From: Calothrix sp. NIES-3974
Lineage (GTDB): Bacteria; Cyanobacteriota; Cyanobacteriia; Cyanobacteriales; Nostocaceae
Direction: 5' to 3'
Assembly: GCF_002368395.1 (NCBI RefSeq)
Contig: NZ_AP018254.1
Coordinates: forward strand, 4,588,001-4,652,000
Length of the DNA: 64,000 bases
In this document: piece by piece, positions 8,199-18,005 of the stretch
How the letters are laid out: each line of letters opens with the position of its first letter
Numbering within the stretch: position 1 is the stretch's first letter
Program-made: the position numbers and the translations under genes
Notes under the pieces: model-generated
Database searches by the model: none
What the model saw: the letters and a program-made list of their open reading frames with translations, nothing else
Told to the model about the DNA's origin: nothing

Positions 8199-8508
8199 TA
8201 GCTCGACTTTATCCATTTCCGAGAATATGAGAAAGCAAAGCCAAGACACACAGTATGGGAAAAGAACAGTATGGGAAAAGAAAAAAACATGAGTTCGATG
8301 AACCTCACCCCAACCCCTCTGTGACTTCCCAGAGGGGCAGAAAATCCGTGGTTTTCAATCAAGAATATTCTTTCAAAACCTCTGTTCCCAAGAAAGAGAG
8401 CTTTGGAGAGGGATTCTTTGTATCTGTCGAATTCACGTTAAAATAACTATCTTGCAATGGTTTCAGCGTCGGGTTTTAGGTTTTTTAAAAATGGATAAAG
8501 TCGAGCTA
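8199..8508. mobile_element. MITE-like element with TAGCTCGACTTTATCC ends
   Basis: Perfect 20-bp terminal inverted repeats lie at 8199-8218 and 8489-8508. Bases 8445-8505 are shared, with one mismatch in 61, with the right end of a second element at 39946-40123. The inside has no transposase; a 63-codon frame at 8255-8446 shows no recognisable domain. The right end supplies the TAG stop codon of the FAD hydroxylase gene on the opposite strand, so the element inserted at or into the 3' end of that gene. Confidence 0.75.
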
Positions 8509-9774
8509 GGAAACTTTTTTGGCCAAACTCGGTTTTCTTCCCAACAACCCAATCATCAACTTGAGCATAAATACCTTAAGAAAAGGTAAATGAGCCATGA
8601 CCCATAAACCGCAACGACGGACTATAACTATGGGGAGAAAACTATTAGAAAATAATCGATCCAATAAATCGGTAAACCCTAACACCACTAAATTTTCTCG
8701 CTGACGCCAACGTTCGTATTGCTTCAGAACCTTGATATCGCCAATATCCTTACCTGCTGCGTGGGCTGTTTGAATTACCTCCGCTAACGCAGCCACATCG
8801 CGAATACCCAAATTTAACCCCTGACCACCAACGGGATGACAATTGTGGGCTGCATCACCAATCAAAGCTAACCGGGGTGACACATAGCGATCGCTTTGCA
8901 TTAATTGTACAGGAAAAATAAACCTTTCCCCTAACAACTCCAATTTACCCATCTGGTCGCCAAAACGTTGACTTAATTCTGCCAAAAACTGACTATCATC
9001 CAGTTCACACAAAGCCTTGGCTTCCGCGTGGGGAGCAGTCCAAACAATGCGGCAACGGTTTTCTGGTAATGGTAATATGGCGAATGGTCCACTAGGTTGG
9101 AACTTTTCATAGGCAGTGTCTAGATGGGACTTTTCTGGACGGACAAACGCCACAATACAGGACTGCCAATATTTCCAACCACGGGTTTTAATTCCCGCAC
9201 TCCCTCGAATTTGCGATCGCGATCCATCCGCACCCACAATTAGTTTACTCCGGATAGTCTGAACTTCCTCACCGGACTTAATTTCTACCTCCACCGCATC
9301 ATTCAAATATTTCACACCCACAACTTCCGCCGGACAAGCTACCTTCACTTGGGGACATTCACGGACAAATTCCCGTAACGGATATAACAATGCCTGGTGT
9401 TCCGCCACGTAACCCAAGTCATCAGTACCGATATCCTGCGTATTAAACTCCACAACTTGGGAAAAACCCGCATCCGAAAGTTTCACCCGACGATAGGTAG
9501 CAATGTGGGGTAATATGCTTTTCCAGACCCCAATACCCCGAAAAATTTGCGCCGACAGCATGTGTACAGCATAGGCTTGTCCCTTCATCACCGCCGGAGA
9601 ATCTAATCGTGCTTCAATGAGGAGTATACTCAAACCCGAATCCTTCAACGCACCTGCTAGGGTTAAACCGACAATACCCCCCCCAACAATCACTAAATCA
9701 TAATCATATCCAGAGGAGTCAGAAACCAACCTAGTCGGTTGCCAAGTTGCTGAAAGCTGTGCTTGCGCCATCAC
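8506..9774 (-). CDS. FAD-dependent monooxygenase/hydroxylase (UbiH/COQ6-like)
   Basis: Class A flavoprotein hydroxylase of 422 aa. The N-terminal Rossmann FAD site is 'DLVIVGGGIVGLTLAGAL' (about 26-43), the middle motif is 'GADGSRSQIRG', and the second FAD motif is 'LIGDAAHNCHPVGGQGLN'. These are the three classic elements of the p-hydroxybenzoate hydroxylase superfamily, closest to the UbiH/UbiF/Coq6 quinone hydroxylases. Its cyanobacterial substrate is not known, and a plastoquinone or other prenylquinone role would be a guess. The start is 'MMAQAQLSATW' at 9774 (or 9771). The stop codon lies in the terminal repeat of the adjoining MITE, so the last residues may differ from the ancestral protein. 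Confidence 0.88.
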   Translation of the reverse strand: MMAQAQLSATWQPTRLVSDSSGYDYDLVIVGGGIVGLTLAGALKDSGLSILLIEARLDSPAVMKGQAYAVHMLSAQIFRGIGVWKSILPHIATYRRVKLSDAGFSQVVEFNTQDIGTDDLGYVAEHQALLYPLREFVRECPQVKVACPAEVVGVKYLNDAVEVEIKSGEEVQTIRSKLIVGADGSRSQIRGSAGIKTRGWKYWQSCIVAFVRPEKSHLDTAYEKFQPSGPFAILPLPENRCRIVWTAPHAEAKALCELDDSQFLAELSQRFGDQMGKLELLGERFIFPVQLMQSDRYVSPRLALIGDAAHNCHPVGGQGLNLGIRDVAALAEVIQTAHAAGKDIGDIKVLKQYERWRQRENLVVLGFTDLLDRLFSNSFLPIVIVRRCGLWVMAHLPFLKVFMLKLMIGLLGRKPSLAKKVS

Positions 9775-10065
9775 GATAAAAACTTATATTAAGACAAATT
9801 ACAGACTTTTAATCTTATTTTGACGCGATCGCCCCCAATTTCGCAATCGGTATCAAGGATTCATTCGTAGTGAGGGATTTAGCCTCGAAAAAGCTTTAAC
9901 ATCAAGTGCTATACCCGCAGGGTTTTCGTAGACTAGCGCTACAAAGAACCTTTACCCACCGATCAAAATGAATGTAGTAATCCAAAATCCATAGTAGAGA
10001 CGACCTGACGGGTCGTCTCTACGGTAATCCAAAATCCAAAATCTAAAATTATTTACTTTCCCATC
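9775..10065. repeat. Short intergenic region with two dispersed repeats
   Basis: Bases 9906-9943 (GCTATACCCGCAGGGTT then TCGTAGACTAGCGCTAC) match 32247-32284 in inverse orientation. Bases 9994-10022 form a GTAGAGACGACC/GGTCGTCTCTAC palindrome of the dispersed family. No gene is seen. Confidence 0.7.
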
Positions 10066-10632
10066 ATGATCCGACTAGCTACAATTGCCGATGCAACCCA
10101 AATCCAAGCAATCTACGCTCCCTTTTGTACCGATAGTAGTATCACCTTTGAAACCGAAGCTCCTTCCGTAGAATCAATGGAGCAAAGAATTCACACTGTC
10201 ACCCAGCGATATCCCTGGTTAGTATATCAACAGCAATCCCAAATCCTCGGTTACGTTTATGCCACAACCCATAACGAACGTGCTGCTTACCAGTGGTCGG
10301 TAAATGTGAGTGTTTATATCCACAACAATGCCAGACGTAGGGGAATTGGACAGAAATTATATACTTCCCTGTTTGCAATTTTACGCCACCAGGGCTACTA
10401 CAACGCCTATGCCGGAATTACCCTACCGAATCCAGCGAGTATGGGTTTACACAATAAAATGGGTTTTCAACCAGTGGGGATTTACCGTCAGGTTGGCTAC
10501 AAATGCGGTCAATGGCATGATGTCATCTGGTTAGAGTTAAAATTGCAACCCCCCTCTCCCAATCCCCATCCACCAATCAGGATGAATCAGATGGGAGGGG
10601 ATAATATTTGGGAACGGTTATTACCGAATTGA
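10066..10632 (+). CDS. GNAT acetyltransferase, phosphinothricin acetyltransferase-like
   Basis: N-acetyltransferase of 188 aa, similar to the Pat/Bar/YwnH group that acetylates phosphinothricin or methionine sulfoximine. Key regions are 'YAPFCTDSSITFETEAPS' near residue 17, the acetyl-CoA pyrophosphate loop 'NARRRGIGQKLY' near residue 86, and 'YAGITLPNPASMGLHNKMGF' near residue 115. The last are hallmarks of this subgroup, as is 'VGYKCGQWHDVIWLE'. The final 27 residues are proline-rich and not part of the fold, perhaps because the original stop was lost. The natural substrate is probably a toxic glutamate analogue or an unidentified amine. Confidence 0.87.
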   Translation: MIRLATIADATQIQAIYAPFCTDSSITFETEAPSVESMEQRIHTVTQRYPWLVYQQQSQILGYVYATTHNERAAYQWSVNVSVYIHNNARRRGIGQKLYTSLFAILRHQGYYNAYAGITLPNPASMGLHNKMGFQPVGIYRQVGYKCGQWHDVIWLELKLQPPSPNPHPPIRMNQMGGDNIWERLLPN

Positions 10633-10903
10633 AAGGTAATAGGGAATGGGTATGAACTATTTTCCTGTTTATGTCCAAGCGACATGGGGGACTGACACCG
10701 TTTTACTCTGGAGTTGATACATTTTCTGGAAATGGTATTACGCCTAATCACACCTAATCACAATAATTCTGGTAAAAATGTTAACTTCCACCCTTCCGGA
10801 TGAAGAAAAAAAACTTTAGGATGTAATCGCTTTTATCCTTGGCGAATTGTCAGGGTTTGAAAATAGCAATTGTAAATTCTTATATCTTTGCGAAAGTCAT
10901 TTT

Positions 10904-12256
10904 ATGTCATTTTCTGCCACGATTGCTCAGGTTGTTGATGCTATTGCTGCGGTTGCAGTCAATATTAGCGGTGAGTTACTAGGTCAAGTCTGTACAGGAA
11001 TTCAAACGGATACACGCATCCTCAAAACCGGGGAAATATTTGTCGCATTGCGGGGGGAACGGTTTGATGGCCATGATTTTGTGGAAATGGCAATAGAACG
11101 GGGTGCTGTTGCGGTGATTGTGGATCACGATTTTCCCGCTTGTGAATTCCCGATGTTACGGGTTGGGGATACATTAACAGCTTATCAACAATTGGGTCGA
11201 TGGTGGCGCGATCGCTTTGATATTCCGGTTATTGGTGTGACCGGTTCGGTGGGGAAAACGACGACGAAGGAGTTAATTGCAGCAGTTTTGGCAACTCAAG
11301 GTCGGGTACATAAAACCTATGCCAATTTTAACAATGAAATTGGTGTACCGAAGACTTTGCTGGAGTTGGGGGAGGAACATGATTTTGCGGTGATTGAAAT
11401 GGCTATGCGTGGTCGGGGACAAATTGCCGAGTTAACGGAAATTGCGCGACCGACGATTGGGGTAATTACGAACGTGGGTACTGCCCATATCGAATTACTG
11501 GGTTCCGAAGCAGCGATCGCCGAGGCTAAGTGTGAGTTATTAGGACACATGGCTACTGATAGTGTGGCAATTCTCAATTATGACCAACCGTTGTTAGTGG
11601 AAACATCCCAACGGGTTTGGAATGGAAGGGTGGTGAGTTATGGTTTAAATCAGGGGGATATTTGTGGTAGTTTAATTGGTGGTGAGCAGATTCAAGTTGC
11701 TGGTAAGTCGTTTAAATTGCCTTTACCAGGTAAGCATAATGCCACTAACTATTTAGCAGCCCTTGCTGTCGCTCAGGTGTTAAATATTGATTGGGATACC
11801 CTTGCTGATGGAGTGACAGTGGAAATGCCATCCGGGCGATCGCAACGTTATCAGTTACCCAACGATGTGATTATCCTCGATGAAACCTACAATGCTGCTC
11901 CCGAAGCCATGTTGGCTGCCTTGGATATGTTAGCAGAAACCCCCGGTAAACGTCGCATCGCCGTTTTAGGAGCAATGAAGGAATTAGGCGATCACTCTTT
12001 ACAATTACATGCCCATATTGGGGAAACTGCGAGTAAACTAAATTTGGATGCTTTGCTGGTGTTAGTGGATGGCAGAGATGCCAAGGAAATCCTGAATCAT
12101 GCGAAAGGGATTACATCAGAATGTTTTACTAGCCATGCAGATTTGGTGGAACGGTTGAAAAACTATGTCCAATCCGGGGATAGATTGATGTTTAAAGCCG
12201 CTCATTCAGTTGGTTTAGATCGAGTTGTAAATCAACTACGCGCTGAGTTGGTTTGA
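10904..12256 (+). CDS. murF: UDP-MurNAc-tripeptide--D-Ala-D-Ala ligase MurF
   Basis: Adds D-Ala-D-Ala to the UDP-MurNAc-tripeptide, the last cytoplasmic step of the peptidoglycan precursor. The N-terminal Mur ligase domain is followed by the ATP-binding loop 'GVTGSVGKTTTK' near residue 111, the family motif 'NFNNEIGVPKTLLEL', and the C-terminal domain containing 'DETYNAAPEAMLAAL'. Length is 450 aa. The ATG at 10904 is preferred over an in-frame start at 10847 because the additional 19 residues do not belong to the family. It is monocistronic, with no other mur gene nearby. Confidence 0.95.
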   Translation: MSFSATIAQVVDAIAAVAVNISGELLGQVCTGIQTDTRILKTGEIFVALRGERFDGHDFVEMAIERGAVAVIVDHDFPACEFPMLRVGDTLTAYQQLGRWWRDRFDIPVIGVTGSVGKTTTKELIAAVLATQGRVHKTYANFNNEIGVPKTLLELGEEHDFAVIEMAMRGRGQIAELTEIARPTIGVITNVGTAHIELLGSEAAIAEAKCELLGHMATDSVAILNYDQPLLVETSQRVWNGRVVSYGLNQGDICGSLIGGEQIQVAGKSFKLPLPGKHNATNYLAALAVAQVLNIDWDTLADGVTVEMPSGRSQRYQLPNDVIILDETYNAAPEAMLAALDMLAETPGKRRIAVLGAMKELGDHSLQLHAHIGETASKLNLDALLVLVDGRDAKEILNHAKGITSECFTSHADLVERLKNYVQSGDRLMFKAAHSVGLDRVVNQLRAELV

Positions 12257-13124
12257 GGATGGGAAAATTCGTCAACCCCAAATAATTGTTTGTAGAGACG
12301 CGTTAGCGTTAGCTTCGCCATACTACGTAAACGCGTAGCGTGTTGCGAAAGCGACTCAGCTCCTTTGAAAGAGGCTATATCGCGTCTCCCAAAACCACCA
12401 GTGTTATATTGTCGCAATATGCAGTATTTCTGCAAATAATGGGTCGCCAAAATTCATCAACCGTAACGATGATTTTTCATTAGAGCTATACTATACAAAT
12501 CATTGATATCCAATAATTTATATCCCTCGTAATATATATAGATACAGGCTTTTCGACCCGTACCACAAAGACTGGTGATTTTTGTTTTACAGAAATGAAC
12601 GCTGCACACTAGCTTAGTATTATTGATATTTTATTCCTGTTGTAATGCTTGACGGTAATTTTTAACTGCTGGGGTTTGATTTGTTTTGGCGATCGAGCTA
12701 GATAATCAAATCGGGTCCAAGTCTGGTAAAAGGGTACTGCGATCGCAGGGTGTAGCTATATTGTAGTATTTGTATGAAGAGTACCAAGTTTCTCTATTTC
12801 GGGGGAGCGATCGCATTATTTCTTCTGTGTTTCCCGAATTAAATATCACCGCACAGCAAATTTTCGACACTGGGAGTTGATTTGGTAGTTAAACGCACAT
12901 TTCATAGTTAGTAGAAGTTGGTGGTAAGCGAAGCTATCCTGAAAGGAATCGCAAAACGGATTCAACAATTTCAAGAAATTAAACTCTGTAAAGGCTTTGT
13001 AGTATAAATATACCATAATAGTGCAAATTTTTCATTTTTGGTAAGGATTTCCGACTCACTTATATAAACTCACTGGAAATGCTGATAACCTTAAGGGTTA
13101 ACAATACTGCTAAAAACATGTACA
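12257..13124. other. 868-bp intergenic region with repeats, upstream of higBA
   Basis: Bases 12264-12300 and 12357-12395 match the two halves of 146-206. The roughly 70 bp between them, rich in GCGTAGCG-type motifs, looks like a nested insertion. The rest is AT-rich without a convincing ORF. Bases 13090-13106 contain CCTTAAGG with further partial symmetry just before the toxin start, a possible autoregulatory operator. Confidence 0.5.
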
Positions 13125-13352
13125 ATGGATATTGTGTTTCAAAATGAAAAATTTGAGAAAGAGTGCAACAACCAGAGGCTTTTGGAGAAAAATCAGGGAA
13201 AAATCAGAGCGAAAAAAATTCGACAACGACTTGATGATTTACGTGCAGCCAACTCTCTGGACGAAATGCGAAATCTTCCAGGACGTTGCCACGAACTCTT
13301 GCATAATCGCTCAGGTCAGCTATCCTTAGATGTGGAGGATACCCATGAGTAA
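13125..13352 (+). CDS. higB: HigB-family toxin shortened by an internal deletion
   Basis: The N-terminal 65 residues ('MDIVFQNEKFEKECNNQ' to 'GQLSLD') match the start of RelE/HigB-type ribosome-dependent mRNases. The last residues 'VEDTHE' match the usual end of the family. The intervening 30-40 residues, which normally include 'HPYRLIF' and the 'GGLDW...VTAI' segment, are missing with the frame kept. At 75 aa instead of about 110, the toxin has lost much of its beta-sheet core and is likely inactive. The stop overlaps the antitoxin start (ATGAGTAA), the standard higBA layout. That the loss is a deletion is inferred from remembered homologues. Confidence 0.75.
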   Translation: MDIVFQNEKFEKECNNQRLLEKNQGKIRAKKIRQRLDDLRAANSLDEMRNLPGRCHELLHNRSGQLSLDVEDTHE

Positions 13353-14454
13353 CAAACTCCAAAATCAATACGTCCCGGATTACGTTTCTCCTCCTGGTGA
13401 GACTCTTCAAGAAATTCTTGAAGAGCGCGGTATGTCTCAGGCTGAATTAGCAGAAAGAACGGGTAGACCCAAAAAAACTATTAGCGAAATTATCAACGGG
13501 AAAGCAGCTATTACCCCAGAAACAGCATTGCAGTTAGAGAGAGTTTTGGGTGTATCGGCAAGTTTTTGGAATAATCGTGAAAGAGAATATAGAGAAGCTT
13601 TGGCTTGGCAACAAGAAAGTGAAAATTTGCAACAACAGGTTGCTTGGCTTGATAAAATTCCAGTAAAAGCAATGATTAAGGCTGGGTGGATTCAACAATT
13701 TCAAGATAAGGTTGAACAATTGCGAGAAGTCTTAAATTTTTTTTCCGTTGTATCTCCACAGCAGTGGGAAGATATATGGGAAGAAAGTAGCGTGTATTTT
13801 CGGAAATCTCAGGCATTTGAAAGTGATTTTGGTCATTTGGCTGCTTGGTTGCGTCAAGGAGAAATAGAAGCGGCTAATATACCTTGCATGACTTATAATG
13901 CCAATAAATTTCGGAAAAACTTGGAAACTATTCGGAAGTTAACGCTAGAACCACCAGAAACTTTTCAACCAGAAGTAATACGCTTATGTGCAGAAGTTGG
14001 TGTGGCAGTGGTTTTTGTACCTCAATTGCCAAAAACAAGAACTTGTGGAGCGACTCGTTGGTTGAATCCGGAAAAGGCATTAATCCAACTTAGCCTGCGT
14101 TATAAGACAAATGACCATTTATGGTTTGCTTTTTTCCATGAAGCAGGTCATATTTTACTACATGGAAAACGGGACTTTTTTTTGGAAGGTAAAGGTATCC
14201 AAGTACCAGAAAATGAACAAAAGGAAGCAGAAGCAAATCAATTTGCGGAAGACATCCTAATTCCACGCGCTAAATTAGAAAATTTTATAAATTCATGTCA
14301 ATGCCTTAGCAAAGTAGCTATAGAAAAATTTGCCTCAGAAATAGGTATTGCACCGGGTATTGTCGTTGGCAGACTTCAGCACGATAATATCTTGCCCAAA
14401 AGTCATTGTAATGATTTAAAAGTTCGCTTGGAATGGGCTAAAAATGAGGAATAA
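13345..14454 (+). CDS. higA: HigA-type antitoxin fused to an ImmA/IrrE metallopeptidase domain
   Basis: A two-domain protein of 369 aa. The N-terminal XRE helix-turn-helix ('SPPGETLQEILEERGMSQ', 'TGRPKKTISEIINGKAAIT') is of the HigA/VapI addiction type. The C-terminal ImmA/IrrE zinc peptidase has HEAGH at residues 265-269 and a third ligand in 'EAEANQFAEDILIP'. It should bind its own promoter and the HigB toxin; the peptidase domain may cleave a repressor. The start at 13345 overlaps the toxin stop by 8 bp, giving translational coupling. An in-frame ATG at 13330 lies inside the toxin gene and is less likely. The gene is intact although its toxin is not. Confidence 0.88.
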   Translation: MSNKLQNQYVPDYVSPPGETLQEILEERGMSQAELAERTGRPKKTISEIINGKAAITPETALQLERVLGVSASFWNNREREYREALAWQQESENLQQQVAWLDKIPVKAMIKAGWIQQFQDKVEQLREVLNFFSVVSPQQWEDIWEESSVYFRKSQAFESDFGHLAAWLRQGEIEAANIPCMTYNANKFRKNLETIRKLTLEPPETFQPEVIRLCAEVGVAVVFVPQLPKTRTCGATRWLNPEKALIQLSLRYKTNDHLWFAFFHEAGHILLHGKRDFFLEGKGIQVPENEQKEAEANQFAEDILIPRAKLENFINSCQCLSKVAIEKFASEIGIAPGIVVGRLQHDNILPKSHCNDLKVRLEWAKNEE

Positions 14455-14798
14455 TTGTGGAACTAGCAAATAAGAGGGATATTTCTGGGTAATTATACTT
14501 TGCACTGATATATTTATTTTTTGTTGTGTTGACAGTTGACAGTAGAGAAGCAATACTGTACCTCTTCAAGCATTAACCATCCTCACGGATGAACGTGGAA
14601 AATATAGCTGTCGCATACTAAAGTCTCTAGAAAAGTATTGTAGCTAAAATTACTTGTCACCCGAATTTCTCGCTTGTAAATAAATAGGGAACAGGAAACA
14701 ATCGATATTCTGAATCATTGCAATCTCCGGTTTATAATTGGGTATCTGTATTGCACGAAGTCTATCTGCAACTGCATTTTTGCTGTTAACGTCACACT
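14455..14798. other. Intergenic region upstream of the GH15-like gene
   Basis: AT-rich, 344 bp. There is a short GTTGACAGTTGACAG tandem near 14526. No gene, strong palindrome or recognisable operator is seen. Confidence 0.5.
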
Positions 14799-17700
14799 AT
14801 GAAAGCATTAACACCGTTCCTGAACCGCCTTGATTACTACTACGACCAGGTAAAAAAAATTATTCTGGCACGTCAAAATCCGATTACTGGTTTACTTCCA
14901 GCTAGTACAGCTATTAATGAACACGGGAACTATACTGACGCATGGGTACGGGATAATGTCTACAGTATTTTAGCGGTGTGGGGGTTAGCCTTAGCCTATC
15001 GCAAAATCGATGATGATAAAGGCAGGGGTTACGAACTGGAACATAGTGTGATTAAGTTGATGCGGGGTTTGTTGTTTGCAATGATGCGACAAGCTCACAA
15101 GGTGGAAAAATTTAAACAAACCCAATCACCCCTAGATGCTCTCCATGCCAAATACGATACTGCAACGGGGGATGTGGTTGTGGGAGACCATGAATGGGGA
15201 CATTTGCAAATTGATGCCACTTCGTTGTTTTTGTTGATGTTAGCCCAAATGACCGAATCTGGGTTGCAAATTATTTATACCCTAGATGAGGTGGATTTTG
15301 TCCAAAACTTGGTTTACTACATCGGTCGAGCCTATCGTACCCCTGATTACGGGATTTGGGAACGGGGTAATAAAATTAATCATGGCAATCCGGAATTAAA
15401 TGCGAGTTCGGTGGGGATGGCCAAAGCTGCTTTGGAAGCCATGAATGGTTTGGATTTATTTGGTGTTAGGGGTAGCCATGCATCGGTTGTCCATGTTCTC
15501 CCCGACGAAATTGCTAGAGCCAGAATTACCCTAGAATCCTTACTACCCAGGGAATCAGCCTCCAAGGAAATTGATGCTGCCACCTTAAGTATTATCAGCT
15601 ATCCAGCTTTTGCCATTGAAGACCAGGAATTACGCGATCGCACGTTAAATGAGATTGTCACGAAGTTGGAAGGTCGCTATGGGTGTAAACGGTTTTTGCG
15701 GGATGGTCATCAAACGGTGATTGAAGATACCCAACGTCTACACTACGAACCTTGGGAGTTGAAGCAATTTGAGCATATTGAGTGTGAATGGCCGTTATTT
15801 TTCACCTATTTGCTTTTGGATGCTTTGTTCGCCGGGGATTATGAACGGGTAAAAAAATACTATCGGCGCTTGGAAGCTCTGTTGGTCGAACGGGATGGGA
15901 TGGATTTACTGCCGGAATTATATTACGTCCAGCAGGAGCATATCGAAGCAGAACGGGAAAATCCCCACAGTCAACCCCGTGTTCCCAATGATAATATTCC
16001 CCTTGTGTGGGCCCAAAGTTTATATTACCTGGGTTGTTTGCTCAAGGATGGATTAATCGCCATCGGTGATATTGACCCCCTAGGACGACATTTACGGGTT
16101 GGAAAACACCGAGAAGTGGTAATTCAGGTGGCTTTGATTGCCGAAGATGAAGGACTGCAAAATCAACTACAGCTATACGGGATTGAAACCCAAACCCCCA
16201 AGCAGGTTGCACCGATCCAAATTCGCAATGCCAAGGAATTATCTATTATTTATCGGCAATTGGGACGTAATGACAAATTGGGAATTACCGGACGACCCTT
16301 TCGACGCTTACGGAGTTTGACCACATCCCGTTTGTTCCGCATCGGTGAACATACGGTTGTCTTCCTTCCCTCCTTTTTAGATGCCCAGCAATTTTATTTA
16401 ACCCTGGATTATCACTTCTTCGTTGACCAAATTCGCAGCGAACTCGCTTACATTCACGACCATTGGACAGACCTGGGTCGGCCGATGTTTACATTGATGT
16501 TGACCCGTACCATGTTAGAAACCGGACAAAGTGCCCTGTTAGAATTGATGCAGGAATTACGGGATGGTATTTGCGGCGGTGTTCGGGTCAAATTAGGACA
16601 CTTAAATCAATTAATCCTCACCGCCAACACCGAACGCATTGATTTTATCCATAGTTTCCCACTCAACCAAAACGAAACCAAAGTCACCCCCTGGAAACGT
16701 TCCTACCTCAGATTCCAGCCGGAAAAAAGTTGGCCCTTGGAACATACCCAGGAATTCCAAATGGAGTGTGAGACCAACCTGGAACTCCTACTTAACCACC
16801 TACGGGAATCGGAAAACCTCTACGAACAAATCGAACTATTGCAAACCCTAGTCCGGTTAAAAGGGATGGACTTCGACACCGGGTTTAGCGGTTCCCCCAA
16901 CTACCCCGTCACCGTTGCCCAACTCCTAGATGAAGTTTATACCAAAGCCGGAGAACTGGGATTGTGGGCGGTAGTACGTAAAGCTGCTGGATTACGGCAA
17001 ATGGTCTACGTGGGCTTATCAGACGTGGTGACATCCATCCTCGTCCGGGGTAAACAAATCACCGTCGGTCGTGCCTACAGTGCCGCCTCCGTAATTTCCA
17101 CACCCATACCCATTCAAGAAATTACCGATAAAATCAACGCCTTTTGTCGAGAAGACATTCGCGATCGCGTTTTGACCCAGGAAATTCTCATTTATCTCGG
17201 TTCCATCAACCGCAGTGAACCAGACTTATTTAAAGGTTTGCTGACATTACGAGTGGGATACCTAATTTTGCTGATTACCAGCGAACTCGCAAGCGAACTA
17301 CAAGTTACCCAGGACGAAGCCTACGAAACCCTCATGCAACTATCGCCCTTTGAAGTCAAAACCCGTTTGCGACAGGTTTTATCGGAATATTCCGGCATGA
17401 GTAAATTATTACGTCAACAGGAATCCCTACACATCCGTCAAAAAGAAAGCGACATCCAATGGGTTGTCCAACCGACCTTGAGTAAAGACACCAGTGAAGT
17501 CCCCCAAATTGGTTGGAGACGCTTTCGTCAAGCCGAAGGTGCAACCGGAAGGGTTCCCAAGGACTTCTACAAAAACGTCTGGCTAGTGATGCAACACTGC
17601 AAAGGTTTAGTCATCGGTGATAAACTGGAACGTCGTAACCGTTTAGACAGCGAATCGATTTTAGCGGAAATGACCCCCGGGGAGAAAAACTTTGCCCTTC

Positions 17701-18005
17701 GCGTCGAACATCTGCTCAACAAAATCGAATCCCCCGAATATCGTCAAGTTTGCATTGAAACCCTAATGGAACTCGCAGCGATCGCAGCTCAAAACCCCGA
17801 CCTCCAAATTGAAGAATACCTAGTCCTCGACGTTCTTATCGGTTATGCAGTCCGCGTTGCATGGTTAGAAAAACATCCCGACGCTAGCGACAAATACGAC
17901 GAACAAAAATCCCAAGCCTGGGACTCATTTTACGACGCTTCCCCCAGTGATTGTGCCAGTTATGTGGTCAAAGCTGTACGCTTACTCACGGAATTTGCCA
18001 ATTAG
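14799..18005 (+). CDS. GH15 / phosphorylase b kinase alpha-beta-like protein
   Basis: A 1068-aa protein of the family that links glycoside hydrolase 15 (glucoamylase) with the alpha/beta subunits of eukaryotic phosphorylase kinase. The N-terminal alpha/alpha-barrel part includes 'NYTDAWVRDNVYSILAVWGL' (about 46-65) and 'DHEWGHLQIDATSLFLLML' (about 128-146). A carboxylate-rich segment 'PWELKQFEHIECEWPLFFTY' follows near residue 320, then the long C-terminal PHKA/B-like region. Similar proteins are common in cyanobacteria, but their activity has not been settled. Glycogen-related regulation or an atypical hydrolase are both possible. The gene stands alone. A palindrome follows 23 bp after the stop. 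Confidence 0.85.
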   Translation: MKALTPFLNRLDYYYDQVKKIILARQNPITGLLPASTAINEHGNYTDAWVRDNVYSILAVWGLALAYRKIDDDKGRGYELEHSVIKLMRGLLFAMMRQAHKVEKFKQTQSPLDALHAKYDTATGDVVVGDHEWGHLQIDATSLFLLMLAQMTESGLQIIYTLDEVDFVQNLVYYIGRAYRTPDYGIWERGNKINHGNPELNASSVGMAKAALEAMNGLDLFGVRGSHASVVHVLPDEIARARITLESLLPRESASKEIDAATLSIISYPAFAIEDQELRDRTLNEIVTKLEGRYGCKRFLRDGHQTVIEDTQRLHYEPWELKQFEHIECEWPLFFTYLLLDALFAGDYERVKKYYRRLEALLVERDGMDLLPELYYVQQEHIEAERENPHSQPRVPNDNIPLVWAQSLYYLGCLLKDGLIAIGDIDPLGRHLRVGKHREVVIQVALIAEDEGLQNQLQLYGIETQTPKQVAPIQIRNAKELSIIYRQLGRNDKLGITGRPFRRLRSLTTSRLFRIGEHTVVFLPSFLDAQQFYLTLDYHFFVDQIRSELAYIHDHWTDLGRPMFTLMLTRTMLETGQSALLELMQELRDGICGGVRVKLGHLNQLILTANTERIDFIHSFPLNQNETKVTPWKRSYLRFQPEKSWPLEHTQEFQMECETNLELLLNHLRESENLYEQIELLQTLVRLKGMDFDTGFSGSPNYPVTVAQLLDEVYTKAGELGLWAVVRKAAGLRQMVYVGLSDVVTSILVRGKQITVGRAYSAASVISTPIPIQEITDKINAFCREDIRDRVLTQEILIYLGSINRSEPDLFKGLLTLRVGYLILLITSELASELQVTQDEAYETLMQLSPFEVKTRLRQVLSEYSGMSKLLRQQESLHIRQKESDIQWVVQPTLSKDTSEVPQIGWRRFRQAEGATGRVPKDFYKNVWLVMQHCKGLVIGDKLERRNRLDSESILAEMTPGEKNFALRVEHLLNKIESPEYRQVCIETLMELAAIAAQNPDLQIEEYLVLDVLIGYAVRVAWLEKHPDASDKYDEQKSQAWDSFYDASPSDCASYVVKAVRLLTEFAN

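Noticed and set aside
8255-8446. 63-codon ORF inside the MITE
   Set aside because: Low-complexity, no domain, no ribosome-binding site; the element appears non-coding.
12958-12976. 19-bp identity with 13688-13706 inside higA, hinting at a second higA remnant
   Set aside because: The flanking sequence does not align in any frame and the surrounding frame is only about 27 codons.
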